A stretch of DNA of 64,000 nucleotides from Allium sativum (GCA_030737875.1 CM060915.1:629488786-629552785), one strand, 5' to 3'. Counted from the stretch's first letter, positions 33,101 to 46,322 are shown. Program-made: numbers and translations. Notes: generated by a model from the sequence alone, not told the origin.

Positions 33101-36057
33101 TGAATTGAATAGAAAAGAATTTTAAAACGAATTTATAAGGAAAGATCCAATTTTGATTTGAATTGATATGGAAGTTGAAATTATTTTTGAAACGAATTTA
33201 AAACTATTTATATAATTCGTTTTAAATAGTAATCGACGAAATATATATTATATATATTATATATATAATATAATGGCCTGAATAGAACGCGCCGCGCCGC
33301 GGCTGTTCGTGAATTTCGACCATTTATTTCAAACGGACATTACGGGAGATCCGACCGTCGGATTCTCCTAAAACCTGAACCGTTGGGTTCGTATCGAAAA
33401 GAGCTTTCTAACGAATATTAGAAATTCAAAATCTAATGGTTGGATTTGGAGTTACGTCCAAATCAAATTTAAAAAAGGTCGATGTAAGTGCAGTTCGATG
33501 GCCATTGTTGGAAATCGATTGTACGGGCCTTAATAAAATTATTAAAAATATCAATAATTTGTGTAAAATCATAAGAAATGATTTGGGAAAAATTGGGATG
33601 AAAAACTCCATATTTGAAAAGATAAAAATAGGTTTTTATCGAAATGAACTAGTTTGAACTCAATTTAAAACCCGGGTTTTTATTTTTAAATAAATAAATT
33701 AGATTTAAAAAGGGGTTTTAAATAATCGGAATTTCTAACATATAACGATTGGATTTGAAATGGGTTTATCGTGAACTGTGTTTTAAATAACACTAGTTCT
33801 TTAACCCGATAATAAATAGAATGTGATTTGGGTTTGTCGTGAACTGTGTTTTAAATAACACCTAGTTCTTTAATCCAGTAAAAGGAGTTCTAACGAATCT
33901 GCAATTAGATTGAAATGTGAATCTATAATCTAAATTATCAAATTTAGAAATGAGCAGGAATGGAGTATTACCAGTTTTGCTCCAAAGCGATAGTTAAATC
34001 TTTAATTAGATTTGAACGTGAAATGGTAATTAATTTTACCGATAACACCACGGTGTTAGATATGGAGTATTACCAGTTTTGCTTCATGGGATGAATAGGT
34101 TGGGATTGGGAAATAAAATAAATAATTACTTCGGTGTGGTTCGCTAATCTTGACTAGTTGGAAAAACCATAATTTGGTTTTAATGACATCCAAAGGAAGA
34201 TTACAGGATAAATTTTAAAGAATTTATCTTGGATAAAATTAATGGGAACCTTTCCCTAAGAATGTGGAATTTAGAAACTAGCTGTAGGTTGGCTAAGAAG
34301 AATGGTTTCCTGGGTATTGATCTGATGTTGGTTTCGGCCTTCGGGGTTAATGTTTGGGAAATTGTTCTCTTGCTAATTTGCGGTTAGTGACTAATGAATT
34401 GGAATGAGGCGTATGTTGTGTTTGTGTAACGTTTGTTTTTAATATACGCGGGTTGTTCGGAAAGTCCGGGTTTATACCCATTCTGAATAACCGATTCGAC
34501 GATTTGTCGAAGATGAAGACGGTGGTTGAAGACCGGAAGTATTCACATCGTTTGGATAACTACTGACGATCCTGATTGGGAAGTACACCCAAGAGGATGG
34601 AAATAGTTGGTGGTCGTCCAGACGTACCTGGAGATGGATGGATATGCGAGGAAAGTGCCTCCGGTTTCGTTCAGACCAAGAACGGACTTGTAAATGGATT
34701 GTGTGTCTGACACTGGATTTTATTCCGTGTTGATTGATTTCTATTAAATATACATCTGTTTGGCGGCGGAGAATTTATTCTTTTGCTTAACGCCCTTCTC
34801 TGAGACGTACGAGCTCAGAGGTTGTATATCGATGGACATCAGTCGCATGGCATGAATTGCCTGTGTGGCACGCTAAGATGCAATGATCAAGGCTTTTGTT
34901 GAAAAGCAGAGTCTTGTGGTTGATGATCAAAGCACGGCCTAAGTGGCAGCTTTGTGTATAACGTGAATTCGCGAGCCTCACACCTCGGTATGAGTTAAAA
35001 ACGGGATACGGACTGCAGGGAGAGCACGACGTTTCTTTCTAGCTTTGGTGGTGTCAGTGACTTACCAGCCTTGACATATATATACTTTTCACCTTTGTGG
35101 TTGTTGGATGAGGCGCCTCGATTATAGGTCTGTAAGGACCGGGAAACGTGTGTTCAGGCATAATTAATCCTCTAACGTAAGTGAGGACCAGCCCTGAAGC
35201 ATCCAGGGGTTGCCCAGAGTGTGTAGCCCCGAGGCATTTGCTAGAGTGTCTCGAGCGCGGAGAGGAGCTTGCCCCTTGCCTCGACTCATGACGGAATCCA
35301 ATTTCCAATACGTGTATTTCGGCTTTATTTGTAGAGCCTAGTATGGCAACATAGTGGGATGGGGCACTCATGCGGTCTATGATTTATATTTATGATTGAA
35401 ATTGTTTTGACACTATACACTTATTATAGTATCAAATGATTTGTTTTAAACGTACCAAGCATGTTTGGCTGTTATAAGGTAAAACCCTATCCTCCGGCTT
35501 GCGTTGCATTGTGTGATGGGACCTGGGTCTTATAATAGCTTCATTTTTTCGAAAAAGCATTGCGTTGTTTATTCTATGCACTGGTATTCTTGGGAGGAAA
35601 CCCGTTCCGTGTTATACGGCGTGGTCCCTTGAATCACTCTCTTTTAAAGTAAAGTTTTAAATAACTGTTTTAGTTCTCACACCAGACACATGACTGACCT
35701 GGAGTTTATTGTTTTAACCTAAACTCTGGGTGCCCTTATTTTCGACACGGGCAGCTAGTAGTTTTGGTTTTGCAGATTTATATTCACAGGATCCTGGTTT
35801 ACAGCTGGAATGATATCCGGAAAGCTCTGTATCCGTATATCACCTTCAGTTGTGCTTTGTATTATTTTCCGCTGCTATGTAATTTATTGTAATCTCTGAT
35901 ATTTATTGAATGTAATTTATTCATTTATACTCTGTATATTCTTGTATCTGATGGAATTGTTGTAATAACAATGAAATGTTCTTCCGTCTGCGTTCATTTG
36001 TGTGTTGTTCTCAAAGTATCCGCCCTTTCCCTCACGGGGAAGTTACGGGTCCTTACA

Positions 36058-36062
36058 GCTTC
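36058..36062. repeat. Target-site duplication of A, right copy (GCTTC)
   Basis: Matches 21424-21428 exactly. Confidence 0.9.
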
Positions 36063-37413
36063 CATCTTCTTACTCTTGACCTGGATAAAGTGAGTGCTCT
36101 TAGTCAATCTATCGACTATGACCCAAATACTGGGGTTATCCTCCCTCGATCTGGGCAATCCATCTATAAAATCCATCGAGATGCTTCCCCACTTCCATTG
36201 TGGCACATCCGAGGGCTGAAGAAATCACCAGGCTTCCTCTGCCTAGACTTCACTTGGTGACAAGTCATACATCGAACTACATACTCTACCATGTCCTTCT
36301 TTATCGCTATCCAATGAAAAATCCTCCTCATATCTCTGTACATCTTATCACCGCCTGGACAGATATTCATTCGAGAGTGGTGAACCTCCTCCAAAACCGA
36401 TCTCAACATATCATCATATCTAGGAACACACGATCTCCCATCACGATGTAGCCACCCTCCCTCATCCATAGAATACATAGCAAGGTGACTGGAGGTCTCT
36501 CCTCTGCTGATTTGGTCCATGATGTATGCTAACTGCTGATCCTCGTGATTATTGGATCCAATGTGCTATAAGAGAGCGGGTTACACCTCCAACGATGCGA
36601 ACAATAACGGTACAAAGTTTGTTGATGGTCTAAAATCGAATGATGAGATGAACTCCAAGCTCTGCCACTGTATGAACAATGGATGCAAAGCCATTATCTG
36701 CCTAATCAATGCGTCTACTACTGCATTCCCCTTTCCCGGGTATATGCTCTCGAAGTTATAAGATGCAAGGAAATCCATCCAGCGTTGCTGTCACAAATTA
36801 ATATCTTTTTGTGAGAACAAGTACTTGAGAAACTTATGATCTTTATAAAGCTCTAACCTCTCACCTAATAAATAGTGTCTCCAAAACTCGAGCCCGAACA
36901 CTATCGCTTCCAGCTCCAAATCATGGATAGGGTAGTTCCTCTCATGTACCCTCAACTACCTACTCCCGTAGCAGACAACCTACTCTCTTGCATAAGAACT
37001 GCATCTAAATTCGTGCTGCAATCATCCGTATAAACGGTGAACAACTTCGTACCATTAGGAAGAGTCAATACTGGAGATGATGTAAGAGCTTTTCTTCAAA
37101 CTCAAGAATGCATCCTCGCAATCCACATTCCAAGAAAAACTAGGTTCTTCTTGTTCAGGTGGGTAACCAGAGCTGAGATCTACGGAAAATCTTTAATGAA
37201 CTTCTGATAATATCCCGCTAAACCCAAAAAGCTCCCCACCTCAATCGGACTCTTGGGGGATTTCCAATCCTGAACTTCGGCAACCTTTATGGGGTCCACT
37301 GCTATACCGTCACTAGGGAACTCATGTCCGTAGAACCTTATCTCCTTTCGCTAGAAATGACACTTAGAAAACTTTGCCTCTAACTGATGTGCAAAGTAAA
37401 CACAAAGGACCTA
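36063..37413 (-). pseudogene. Reverse transcriptase end, RNase H and integrase start of element E
   Basis: Minus strand, from 37413 down. Reverse transcriptase carboxyl end: HQLEAKFSKCHF, then GIAVDPIKVAEVQDWKSPKS and GLAGYYQKFIKDFP. RNase H follows with several stops and ends with PGKGNAVVDALIRQ near 36730-36690. The integrase zinc domain lies at 36164-36520 with HHSRMNICPGG and CMTCHQVK; the second His of the HHCC set appears as Cys. The integrase core then gives [17 protein letters not shown], with the first catalytic Asp, and [14 protein letters not shown], where A interrupts it. At 37413 the start of B cuts it off. It is not functional. Confidence 0.85.
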
Positions 37414-38689
37414 TGTAACAACCCGGAAAATCAGAACCAATTTTAAATTTTTATTTTGGCAATTTTGATGAATTTTGAATATTTAAAATGATTTATTTTA
37501 AATACTAACGATGAGAAATTTATTTTGAATAGAATTCGAATGTATATATTTATTTGAATCGACGTTAGAATATAAATATTTATTTCAGTTATAAAAGGAA
37601 TTGAAAATGGCGCGGTAGTTTGAAAATTCGATTTCAAATTTCAAATGAATGTACAGGATTCAAAATAAACCGGATTTTAGTGAAACCAAAAATATTAGAA
37701 TCTATTTGAAAGTATCTTTCCAACAAATCCAAAAAATTGAAATTTCATAGTAGGAATAAAAAGTTATGCCCAGTTGAAAATTTATGGAAAATATAGCCGT
37801 TAAAAATGGAAATTTTGCAAACGACCTCCGTTTTCAACGAAACCACTTTTGTTGGATCCGGGATATCAAGTAATTGTTAGATTCCAAAATTCATAATTCT
37901 CTAGATCATTATGTGAGCATGGCAAAAGAAAACGTGTTTTGACAGTTTCAGTCAATTTGGATCGACCAAAAAATGGCCATTTTTCTAACGGTCTTCATAT
38001 TCGATGAAATTAGTTTTGTTAGGACCGTATCATCAATACAATGCTAGAAATCATTTTTCTAGAATTTTTAGAGTCAGTATGTGGGCCCGATAAATTAAAA
38101 TGTGCGTTCAAATTCAATATATAGATTTATATTCTGATTTAAATGAAAACTGATCGTAACGGCCGAATTGGCTTACAGGATATATCACATTGTGTTCAGA
38201 ATGGGGATAATTAGCTAGGGACGATAGTCATTGGGTTCCATTTAGAGTTCGAAAGAAAAAGTTACTTTATGGATTTAAAATAAAATAAATTATAATAATT
38301 GGTCAACCCGCTATGCTCTCTCTCTCCCCCTCACACTCTTTCTTCTCGTCAGTTTTAGAAGAAAGAAAAAAAGCTAGCGATCGACGGAGCCTCCCACCGC
38401 CGCCAGGCGCGACCGCGACCCCCCTTCCTCGACGCCGACGTTGACCTTTCCCCCCTTTTCTTCTCTGATCGCCCCCATGCCCTAATCCCCCAAACCGACT
38501 ACCTCCGGCCATCGCTGGCCAAGGCGCCACCACGCCACCTCGTTACCACCCCTCCAGCAGCCACCTCCGACTGCCAGTTCTCCCCCTCTTCCCCTTCCTA
38601 ATGTGAGTTTTTATTTAAATTAATTTATGTAGTTGAAATTGTTAATTTTTATATGAAATATCATAGAATAAAAAGGCGATGTATATGTA

Positions 38690-39055
38690 TGTAAAGGTGG
38701 GGTTTTTAGTGTATAAAAATATGATATATATATATATATATATATATGTAGCAAAGAAAGATTAGATTTTTAGTTACAAAAAGTTATGATTTTTAAAGGA
38801 GAAAAGTTATGATTTTTTTTTTAAATAGAAAGATATGATTTTTATTTTGGAAAAGGTATGGTTTTTTAAAATAAAAAGATAGGATTTTTAGCGCTATAAA
38901 GATTTTATTTTTATGATATGAACGTCGCTATAAAAATTTGATTTTTATAAATATAGCGAAGTGATAAAAATGTGATTTTTATCCATATAGCGTTGAAGTA
39001 AAAATATGATTTTTATTATGAGGATAGCGTATTAAAAATGCGATTTTTACTATGA
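38690..39055 (+). repeat. TAAAAAT-N3-ATTTTTA palindrome array (B)
   Basis: Clear units include TAAAAATGTGATTTTTA and TAAAAATATGATTTTTA, separated by TATAGCG-like spacers. Confidence 0.6.
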
Positions 39056-39666
39056 ACAGCGGGAAAAGATCGCAGTGGAATTTTGGGCAAATCCGAACCA
39101 TTCAGGAATAGAAAATGGAGGAGTGGACCCCAAAGGTGAGAACGTCCCACCGTAATTTCTGTACAGTTATTTATTTTATAACTGCATATATGAACTGCTC
39201 CCTGTCGTCCACAGACCATGGACGACTTGTTTGTTTGATTGAATAGTGATGTGGAATGTAAAATGTTCATGGTTAAATAAATATTTTATAGTTAAAAATA
39301 TAATTTTTAACAGATATATGAATGAAAATAAATATTCATTTACAAATCAGAAGATATGTTTATGTGCACTGATTTGACTGATATTGATTGAGACGATAAA
39401 TTTTGCACACCGCCCAACTGCACAAATAAAAATTATTATTTGTTGATTTAAAACCCACACGGGTATTGGGATGATATTTGACGTAGACTAATCCCAATTT
39501 ATTAGTAGTAGTCGATTGATTGGTTGACAGGCTGTTATGAGCGTTAAATGTTTATATTTAATGCTTATGCGGTGCAGAATGCACTTTGGATGCTGGTTGA
39601 CTGTGTTTGATTGTTGTTGTGTATATGTGTTGTATGAAATCCATATAAATAACATTATATGGTGAT

Positions 39667-40610
39667 TGTCGCTTTCCTATGGATAAGAAAAGCTCAGATT
39701 TTGAAATAAATACTACAAGCGCATAGATAGTGTAGTATGTAGGTTGAACACAGGGAGGTAAATTAGAATAAATTATTTATATAATTTCGTGGGCGAATTA
39801 GACAAAGTTTGAAGATCGGTTAAAGTTGAAATCACAATTTAGTTCGGAACAAATCTAATTGATTCGATAACTAAATTTTTAATTATCAATAAAAACAAGA
39901 AAAATTGCAATTGAATCAATTACAGATTTGAATCTAACCAAATCTATAACCAATTCAAGGATTAAAAATGAAACAGAGTACTGAAGTAAAAATTGCTGAA
40001 AGAAAATAAACAAACAGAAATAAAAATTAAGATTACCGTTGATTAATCAACTGTCAATCACTAATGAGAAAAGTTGTAGCAATAGCAATGGTGTTCTAGC
40101 AAATCTAATTGACAAGAGAACACAAATTTCCATGAAAGTAAAAGAATGCAGTAAAAATAAAAGAGACTTTATTAATGGAGAAAAGAAGTACGGAATATGG
40201 GATAATTGTTACAATGGGTATACATGTGCTTTTATAAGTTAATTGGAAACCATAATCCTCTAATGGGCCTTCTCATCAAAGATTGTTGTCCAATAACATA
40301 TCTAAAAAGATATTTTCCACCAATCTCCTTCCAAAGTGACTAATGTGAACATAAACAGCCTCCAATGACATCTTTAGAGATCTTTTCTACCAATCTTCTT
40401 CTAATGTGACCAACGTGAACACATCTAGCCTCCAATGAAAGCTCTTATGCAATTTTTCAAGTAAATGGCATCTATTCTTCACTTTTAAGACTGAATGAGG
40501 TCTGGACAACATATCTATAAAAACAACAAAATAATACCCAACATAATAATTATTTATATACAAAAAGATAAAATATAGGTGCATAAATTAACATATTTTT
40601 ATGCTGATCA
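39667..40610. mobile_element. 944-bp insertion of unknown class in B LTR
   Basis: The uninterrupted equivalents in A and C run straight from TATATGGT.ATTG into the next block. Here that word occurs twice, TATGGTGAT before (39658-39666) and TATGGTAAT after (40611-40619), with about 944 bp of unrelated sequence between. The insert starts TGTCGCTTTCC and ends ATGCTGATCA. It has no long terminal inverted repeat and no poly-A tail. A GAACACAGGGAGG word near 39745 resembles sequence next to LTRs in some plant elements. The 67-residue frame at 40039-40242 has no recognised domain. It may be a diverged solo LTR or a small DNA element. Confidence 0.55.
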
Positions 40611-41474
40611 TATGGTAATTGGCTGTATCTGATTCATGTTCAGAAAAAATGAACATTTTAAAATAAAGAATATTTTAAAATAACGAATATTTTAAAACAA
40701 TATTCAATCAAAGATCAAAATCTGATTTTGATGTCCGATTTGGGATGGGCACGAATATATTTAAATATATAAAGCCGTGTTGATTAGATTAACGCCATTT
40801 TGATGTGAAGGATATTTATATCGATTTTATTCATTTTTATAATGAATATTGAAAAGGAATTGATTTCAAAATCTAGTGTTTTGAAAATATTATCATTTAT
40901 ATGTTAATGATATGGAATATTCAATTTTGATTTGAAATTGTTTATGCAGTTGAAATCATTTTGAAAACGAATTAAAACGATTTATAAAATACGTTTTAAA
41001 TAGAAATCAATCAAATATATATTATATACATAATATAATGCCATGAATAGAACGTGCCGTGCTGCGGTAGTTTGCGAATTTCGACCATTGACTTTGAATG
41101 GAGATTACGTGAGATCCGACCGTCGAATTCTCCTAAAACCGGAACCGTTGGGTTCGTATCGAAAAGATCTTTCTAACAGATATTAGAGATTTGAAATCTA
41201 ATGGTTGGATTTGGAATTATGTCCAAATCAAAGTTGGAAAAGGTTGTTGTAAGTGCAGTTCGATGGCCGTTTATGGAAATCGACAGTAAGGGCCTTGATA
41301 AAATTATTAAAAATATCAATAATTTGTGTAAAATCATAAGAAATGATTTGGAAAGAATTAGGGTGAAAAATTCCCTATTTGAAAAGTTAAAAATAGATTT
41401 TTATCGAAATGAACTAGTTATGAACTAGAATTATAATCCAATATTTTTAAATAAATAAATTGAATTTGAAATAG

Positions 41475-44130
41475 TTTTAAAAATAACCAAGATTTCCAAT
41501 ATATAAATTGAAATGGATTTGAATCGAAATTTTCTTCGGAAGATTTCGATGTTGGATTTCATGATTATACAGATATTGTTATGGAAATTTGAAAGATATA
41601 TTTATATCGTTATTTCCAATATGATATTTGTTGGTTGTAGTATTTGATATTGAATATAAGCCGATATATTTTCTATCCAGTGCCTTATATTTAATATCAA
41701 ATGGGATTCGGGGTTTGTCATGAACGATGTCTTCAGTAACACTGTTCTTGGATCCCATGTGAAGAGAATAAATCTTTTAATTAAGATTATTAGAATTTCC
41801 AGTTATATTTTATAATCGGAATAAAACAGAAGGTGAATTGGGTTTATCGTGAACTGTGCTTTTAACGACGTTCGTTCTTTAACCTGATTTACAGTGGAAT
41901 GTGATTTGGAAATTATAAATCTTCGGTTAAGATTTAAAGGAGATTTTCCAAAGTAAAGTTTTCCAATTTAAAATATTAAATTGGAATTGAATGGAATTCA
42001 ATTTGGGATTAATCGAAGTGAGCTTCTATAGAGGAAGACTGTTAATATATATGGAATTTAAAAGGCTTGGCCATTATTCCATTTATATTACCGGTTGGAT
42101 ATGGAAGTTCATATCGATTATATATATTGATTTGTATTCCGTGAAGTTTCCATTTTTAATGGAATGTGATTTTGGGTTTATCGTGAACTGTGTTCAGTTA
42201 AAGATAAGATTAATTTCATAACTTCGAATAATCATTAAGTAATGATTTTTGGAAATTAAAACTGAATTAGAGTTTTAACGAATCTTTAAATAGATTGAAA
42301 GGTGAATTTGATAACTAAAATTATCAAATTCAAGAAATGATCGAGAATGGAGTATCACCAGTTTTGCTCCAGGCGATAGTTAAATTTTTAATTAGATTTG
42401 AACACGAAATGGTAATTAATTTTACCGATAATACCGTGGTGTTAGGTATGAAGTACTACTAGTTTTACTTCATGGGATGAGTAGGTTGGGATTGTGAAAT
42501 TAAACAAATGATTACTTCGGTAAGGTGCACTAATCCCGACTAGTTTGGAAAACCTTAATATGGTTTGAAATGATATCCAAAGGAAGATTAAAGAATAAAT
42601 TTAAAGAATTAATCTTTGATAAAATTAATGGGAACCTTTCCCAAGGATATGAATATTTAAATAAAAGAATATTCAGAATTGGAATGAGGGGTATGTTGTG
42701 TTTTTATAGCACTTGTTTATTATATACGCGAGTCATTTAGAAAGACCGGGTTCATCCCTTTCCGAATAACTGAATCGGCGATGAGTCGACGATGGTTTTA
42801 AAAATAACCAAGATTTCCAATATATAAATTGGAATGGATTTGAATCGAAATTGTCTTCGGAATATTTCGATGTTGGATTTCGTGATTATGCAGATATTGT
42901 TATGGAAATTTGAAAGAAATATTTATATCGTTATTTCCAATACGATACTTGTTGGTTGCAGTATTTGATATTGAATATAAGCCGATATATTTTCTATTTG
43001 GAGCCTTGTATTTAATATCGAATGGGTTTTGGGGTTTGTCGTGAACGGTGTCTTCAGTAACACTGTTCTTGAAACCCATATGAAGAGAATAAATCTTTTA
43101 ATTTTAGAATTTCCAGTTTAATTTATAATCGGAATAAAACGGAAGGTGAATTGGGTTTATCGTGAACTGTGTTTTTAACGACGTTCGTTCTTTAACCCGA
43201 TTTACAGTGGAATGTGATTTGGAATTTATAAATCTTTTGTTAAGATTTAAAGGAGATTTTCCAAAGTAAAGTTTTCCAATTTAACATATTAAATTGGAAT
43301 TGAATGGAATTCGATTTGGTATTAACTGAAGTGAGCTTCAGTAGGGGAAGACTGTTAATATATATGGAATTCAAAAGGCTTGGCCGTTATTCCATTTATG
43401 TTATCGGTTGGATATGGAAGTTCATATCGATTATATATATTGATCTGTATTCCATGAAGTTTCCATTGTTAATGGAATGTGATTTTGGGTTTATCGTGAA
43501 CTGTGTTTTAAATGACATTAGTTCTTTAACCCAGTTAAAGATAAGATTAATTTCTTAACTTTGAATAATCATTAAGTAATAATTTTTAGAAATTAAACAT
43601 GAATTAGAGTTTTAATGAATCTTTAAATAGATTGAAAGGTGAATTTGATAACTAAAATTATCAAATTCAAGAAATGATCGAGAATGGAGTATCACCAGTT
43701 TTGCTCCAGGCGATAGTTAAATCTTTAATTAGATTTGAATGCGAAATGGTAATTAATTTTACCGATAACACCGTGGTGTTAGATATCAAGTACTACTAGT
43801 TTTACTGCATGGGATGAATTGGTTGGGATTGGGAAATTAAACAAATGATTACTTCGGTAAGGTGCGCTAATCCCAACTAGTTTGGAAAACCTTAATATGG
43901 TTTGAATTGATATCAAAAGGAAGATTAAAGAATAAATTTAAAGAATTTATCTTTGATAAAATTAATGGGAACCTTTCCTAAAGGATATGAATATGTAAAT
44001 AAAAGAATATTCAGAATTGGAACGAGGCATATGTTGTGTTTTTATAGCACTTGTTTATTATATACGCGAGTTATTCAGAAAGACCGGGTTTATCCCATTT
44101 TGAATAACTGAATCGGCGATGAGTTGACGA
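41475..44130 (+). repeat. 1.32-kb tandem duplication inside B LTR
   Basis: GTTTTAAAAATAACCAAGAT starts at about 41474 and again at about 42795. Both copies end near GAATCGGCGATGAGT.GACGATG, the first at about 42794 and the second at about 44129. The copies have diverged, with a 30-base deletion in the first (near 42195). Each contains 46-nt palindromic units and one paired-arm hairpin. Confidence 0.85.
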
Positions 44131-45642
44131 TGAAGACGGTGGTTAAAGACCAGAGGTCTTCACACCGTTTGGATGATTACTGATGTCTTGATTGGGCTGT
44201 ACACCCAAGACGAGGTAATATGTGGTGATCATTCCATACGTACTTGGAGATCGACCGTATATGCGAGGACCTCCCTCCTGTGTTGGACATACGGGACGAG
44301 GAATAAGGTTCCTCCGTTTTCGTTCAGACCCAGAACGAACTTGTAAATGGATGTGTGTATGACATTGGATTTCATTCTGTGTGATTGATAGACATTGGTT
44401 GCATACCTTGAATTGCCTGTGTGGCATACTGAGATGCAAATGATCAAGGCTTCTGTTGAAAAGCAGAGTCTTGTGGTTGATGATCAAGGCACGGCTTTAA
44501 TATAACATAGCTTTGTGTAGCGTTAATTCGCGAGCCTCACACCCCGGTGTGAACCAGAAACGGGAGAGGACATCAGGGAGGGCATGTGTTTACTTCTAGC
44601 TAGGAGTGGTGTCAACGTTTTGCAAGCCTTGACATTTTACTTATGTGGATGATGGTTAGCGAGGCGCCTCGGTTATTTCGGTCTCTGCGAAACCGATGGA
44701 TGGTCCTTATACAAACCAGATTTACGCCCCATAAGGCTGGAAAACGCAGTGTTCAGGCATTTTAATCCACTTCATGTGGGCTGGCCCTGACGATCTAAGG
44801 GCCCACCTGAGTCTGGATCCTGAGACATGGTAGGCTAGATTGTCTCGAAGCAGTAAGGACTATCCCTTGCCTTGGTTCACAGATGGAAATCCAACTTCCA
44901 ACACATGACTTTGCGGTATTATTTGTAGAGCCTACTATGGCGACATAGTGGGATGGGGCACTATGCAGTCTATGATTGATACATTTATATTTGAAGTTGA
45001 TTTCTTTACTTATAGTAATAATAAATGATGAAATATCACGTACCAAGCATATTTGGCTAGTATAAGGTAAAATTCTATCCTCCGACTTGCGTTGTGTGAT
45101 GGGACCTGAGTCTTATAATAGCTTCATTGTTCTTTATTTAGCATTGTGTTGTTTGTTTTATGCACTGGTATTCTTGGGGGTAAACCTGTTCCGTGTTATA
45201 TGGTGTGGTCCCTTGATTTACCTAACTTTAAAATCAAATCATAACTGTTTTAGTTCTCACACCGGTCATATGACTGACCTGGAGTTTATTGTTTTAACCT
45301 AAACTCTGGGTGCCCCAATTTTCCACACGGGCAACTAGTAGTTTTGGTTTTGTAGATTTATATTCACAGGATCCTGGTTTACAGTTGGAATGATATTCAG
45401 AAAGCTTTTTATCGGTTTATCTCTTTCAGTTGTGTTTTGTATTATTTTCTGCTGCTATGTAATGTATTGAAATCTCTGATGATTATCAAATGCGTAATAT
45501 TTATTCCTACTCTGTATATTCTTGTACTCTAATGTAAATTATTGTAATAAACAATGAAATGTTCTTCTGTTTATGTTCTGATTTGTCGTGTTCTCAACTC
45601 AATCCGGGCTTTCCATTACGGGGAATTTCAGGTAGTTATATT

Positions 45643-45654
45643 TGGTATCAGAGC
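45643..45654 (+). promoter_or_regulatory. Primer binding site of B
   Basis: TGGTATCAGAGC, two bases after the LTR end. Confidence 0.88.
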
Positions 45655-45714
45655 TTTGGTTTATAGAGCTCGAGAACAAGACACATTAGAACCGAACGAA
45701 AGAATTCATCAGAG

Positions 45715-45781
45715 ATTGGATTAGTAATATCCAATGAGAATGACTCGTCAGAGATAGGATCAGTAGTATCCTAGAACGAGT
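45715..45781 (+). ncRNA. Two conserved hairpins downstream of the primer site (B)
   Basis: ATTGGAT/ATCCAAT at 45715-45735. ACTCGT/ACGAGT outer and TAGGAT/ATCCTA inner arms at 45743-45781. Same spacing as in A. Confidence 0.5.
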
Positions 45782-46288
45782 GTGAAGAGTATATTTTTAA
45801 AATGAAAAAAAATTGTTTTGAAATTTAAATCGTATTATGCGTGTTTGAATATTTATTTTAAATTGATTTGGACAATCGAGTATATGAAAATTTTGCATAT
45901 ACGCCTAGCTAGCGGGTATTCGAAGTCTCAAATATACTAGATAGATATAGAATTACACTCTAGTCGCCCAGACATAATTCTAGTGATGTCGCGACATCAT
46001 CAGCATTCGTGTTCGAGTGTCAAAAGTGGGATATCTATATATTTCCAATTGACTGGTGTGAGAACCAAAACTAGATAGGGCTTATTGTTGGGAATTGGCA
46101 TCAAAAACATGATTTCCTATATATGTATCAAAATTATGAATTTGAAACATTAATTCAATAATTGATTGATGGTTGTGTTGGATGATTATTTGTTATCTAA
46201 TAAAACCATTATGTAAAAGAACGGTACATATAACCAAATTGTATCAAATATTGAACTGTATTGAAAATTGTTTGGAATTGCGTGCATG

Positions 46289-46322
<34 letters not shown>

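Larger units (their letters stand above)
21429..36057 (+). mobile_element. Element A: non-autonomous retrotransposon with giant LTRs and a 1-kb noncoding interior
   Basis: LTRs of 6777 bp (21429-28205) and 6816 bp (29242-36057), both TGTAATAACC...GTCCTTACA, flank an interior of 1036 bp. Primer binding site, polypurine tract and GCTTC target duplication are all present, so it is a complete insertion. The interior encodes no gag, protease, reverse transcriptase or integrase. By definition it must use proteins of another element. It resembles large retrotransposon derivatives (LARDs) in being long and noncoding, but here about 93% of the length is LTR. The two LTRs differ by scattered substitutions and repeat-copy changes only, so it is fairly young. 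It inserted into the integrase region of element E. Confidence 0.95.
29242..36057 (+). mobile_element. 3' LTR of element A (6.8 kb)
   Basis: Collinear with the 5' LTR. Differences seen include a short extra CCCAGCCGACCTCCGAC-type repeat in the leader near 30427 and a different number and mix of 27-bp units (about 32600-33100). Otherwise there are scattered substitutions. It ends GTCCTTACA at 36057, then GCTTC. Confidence 0.93.
6786..37413 (-). mobile_element. Element E: minus-strand Tekay/Del-like chromovirus, split by D and A and truncated by B
   Basis: Four segments belong together on the minus strand: the reverse transcriptase, RNase H and integrase amino end at 36063-37413; the integrase carboxyl end, chromodomain and 3' untranslated region at 19883-21428; and the 3' LTR at 18905-19882 plus 6786-8386. 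Element A separates the first two and element D splits the LTR, each with matching 5-bp target duplications, so the pieces rejoin cleanly. Gag, protease, the start of pol and the 5' LTR would lie right of 37413, beyond B. The coding parts carry many stops and frameshifts. A chromodomain-like segment after integrase supports the Tekay/Del lineage. Confidence 0.8.
37414..45640 (+). mobile_element. 5' LTR of element B (8.2 kb, enlarged)
   Basis: Starts TGTAACAACCCGG and ends GTAGTTATA (decayed TACA). It contains a GC-rich leader (38320-38595), a palindrome array (38690-39055), an inserted sequence (39667-40610), the conserved block near 41110 and a tandem duplication (41475-44130). Without the insertion and duplication it would be about 6.0 kb. 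Confidence 0.85.

Noticed and set aside
41991..42221. Similar 76- and 84-residue frames at 41991-42221 and 43304-43558
   Set aside because: They are the two copies of B's internal duplication. They have no domain and no homologous open frame in A or C.
46290..46322. TA/GT microsatellite in B's interior considered as a functional element
   Set aside because: A and C lack it at the same place. It is a private simple repeat.
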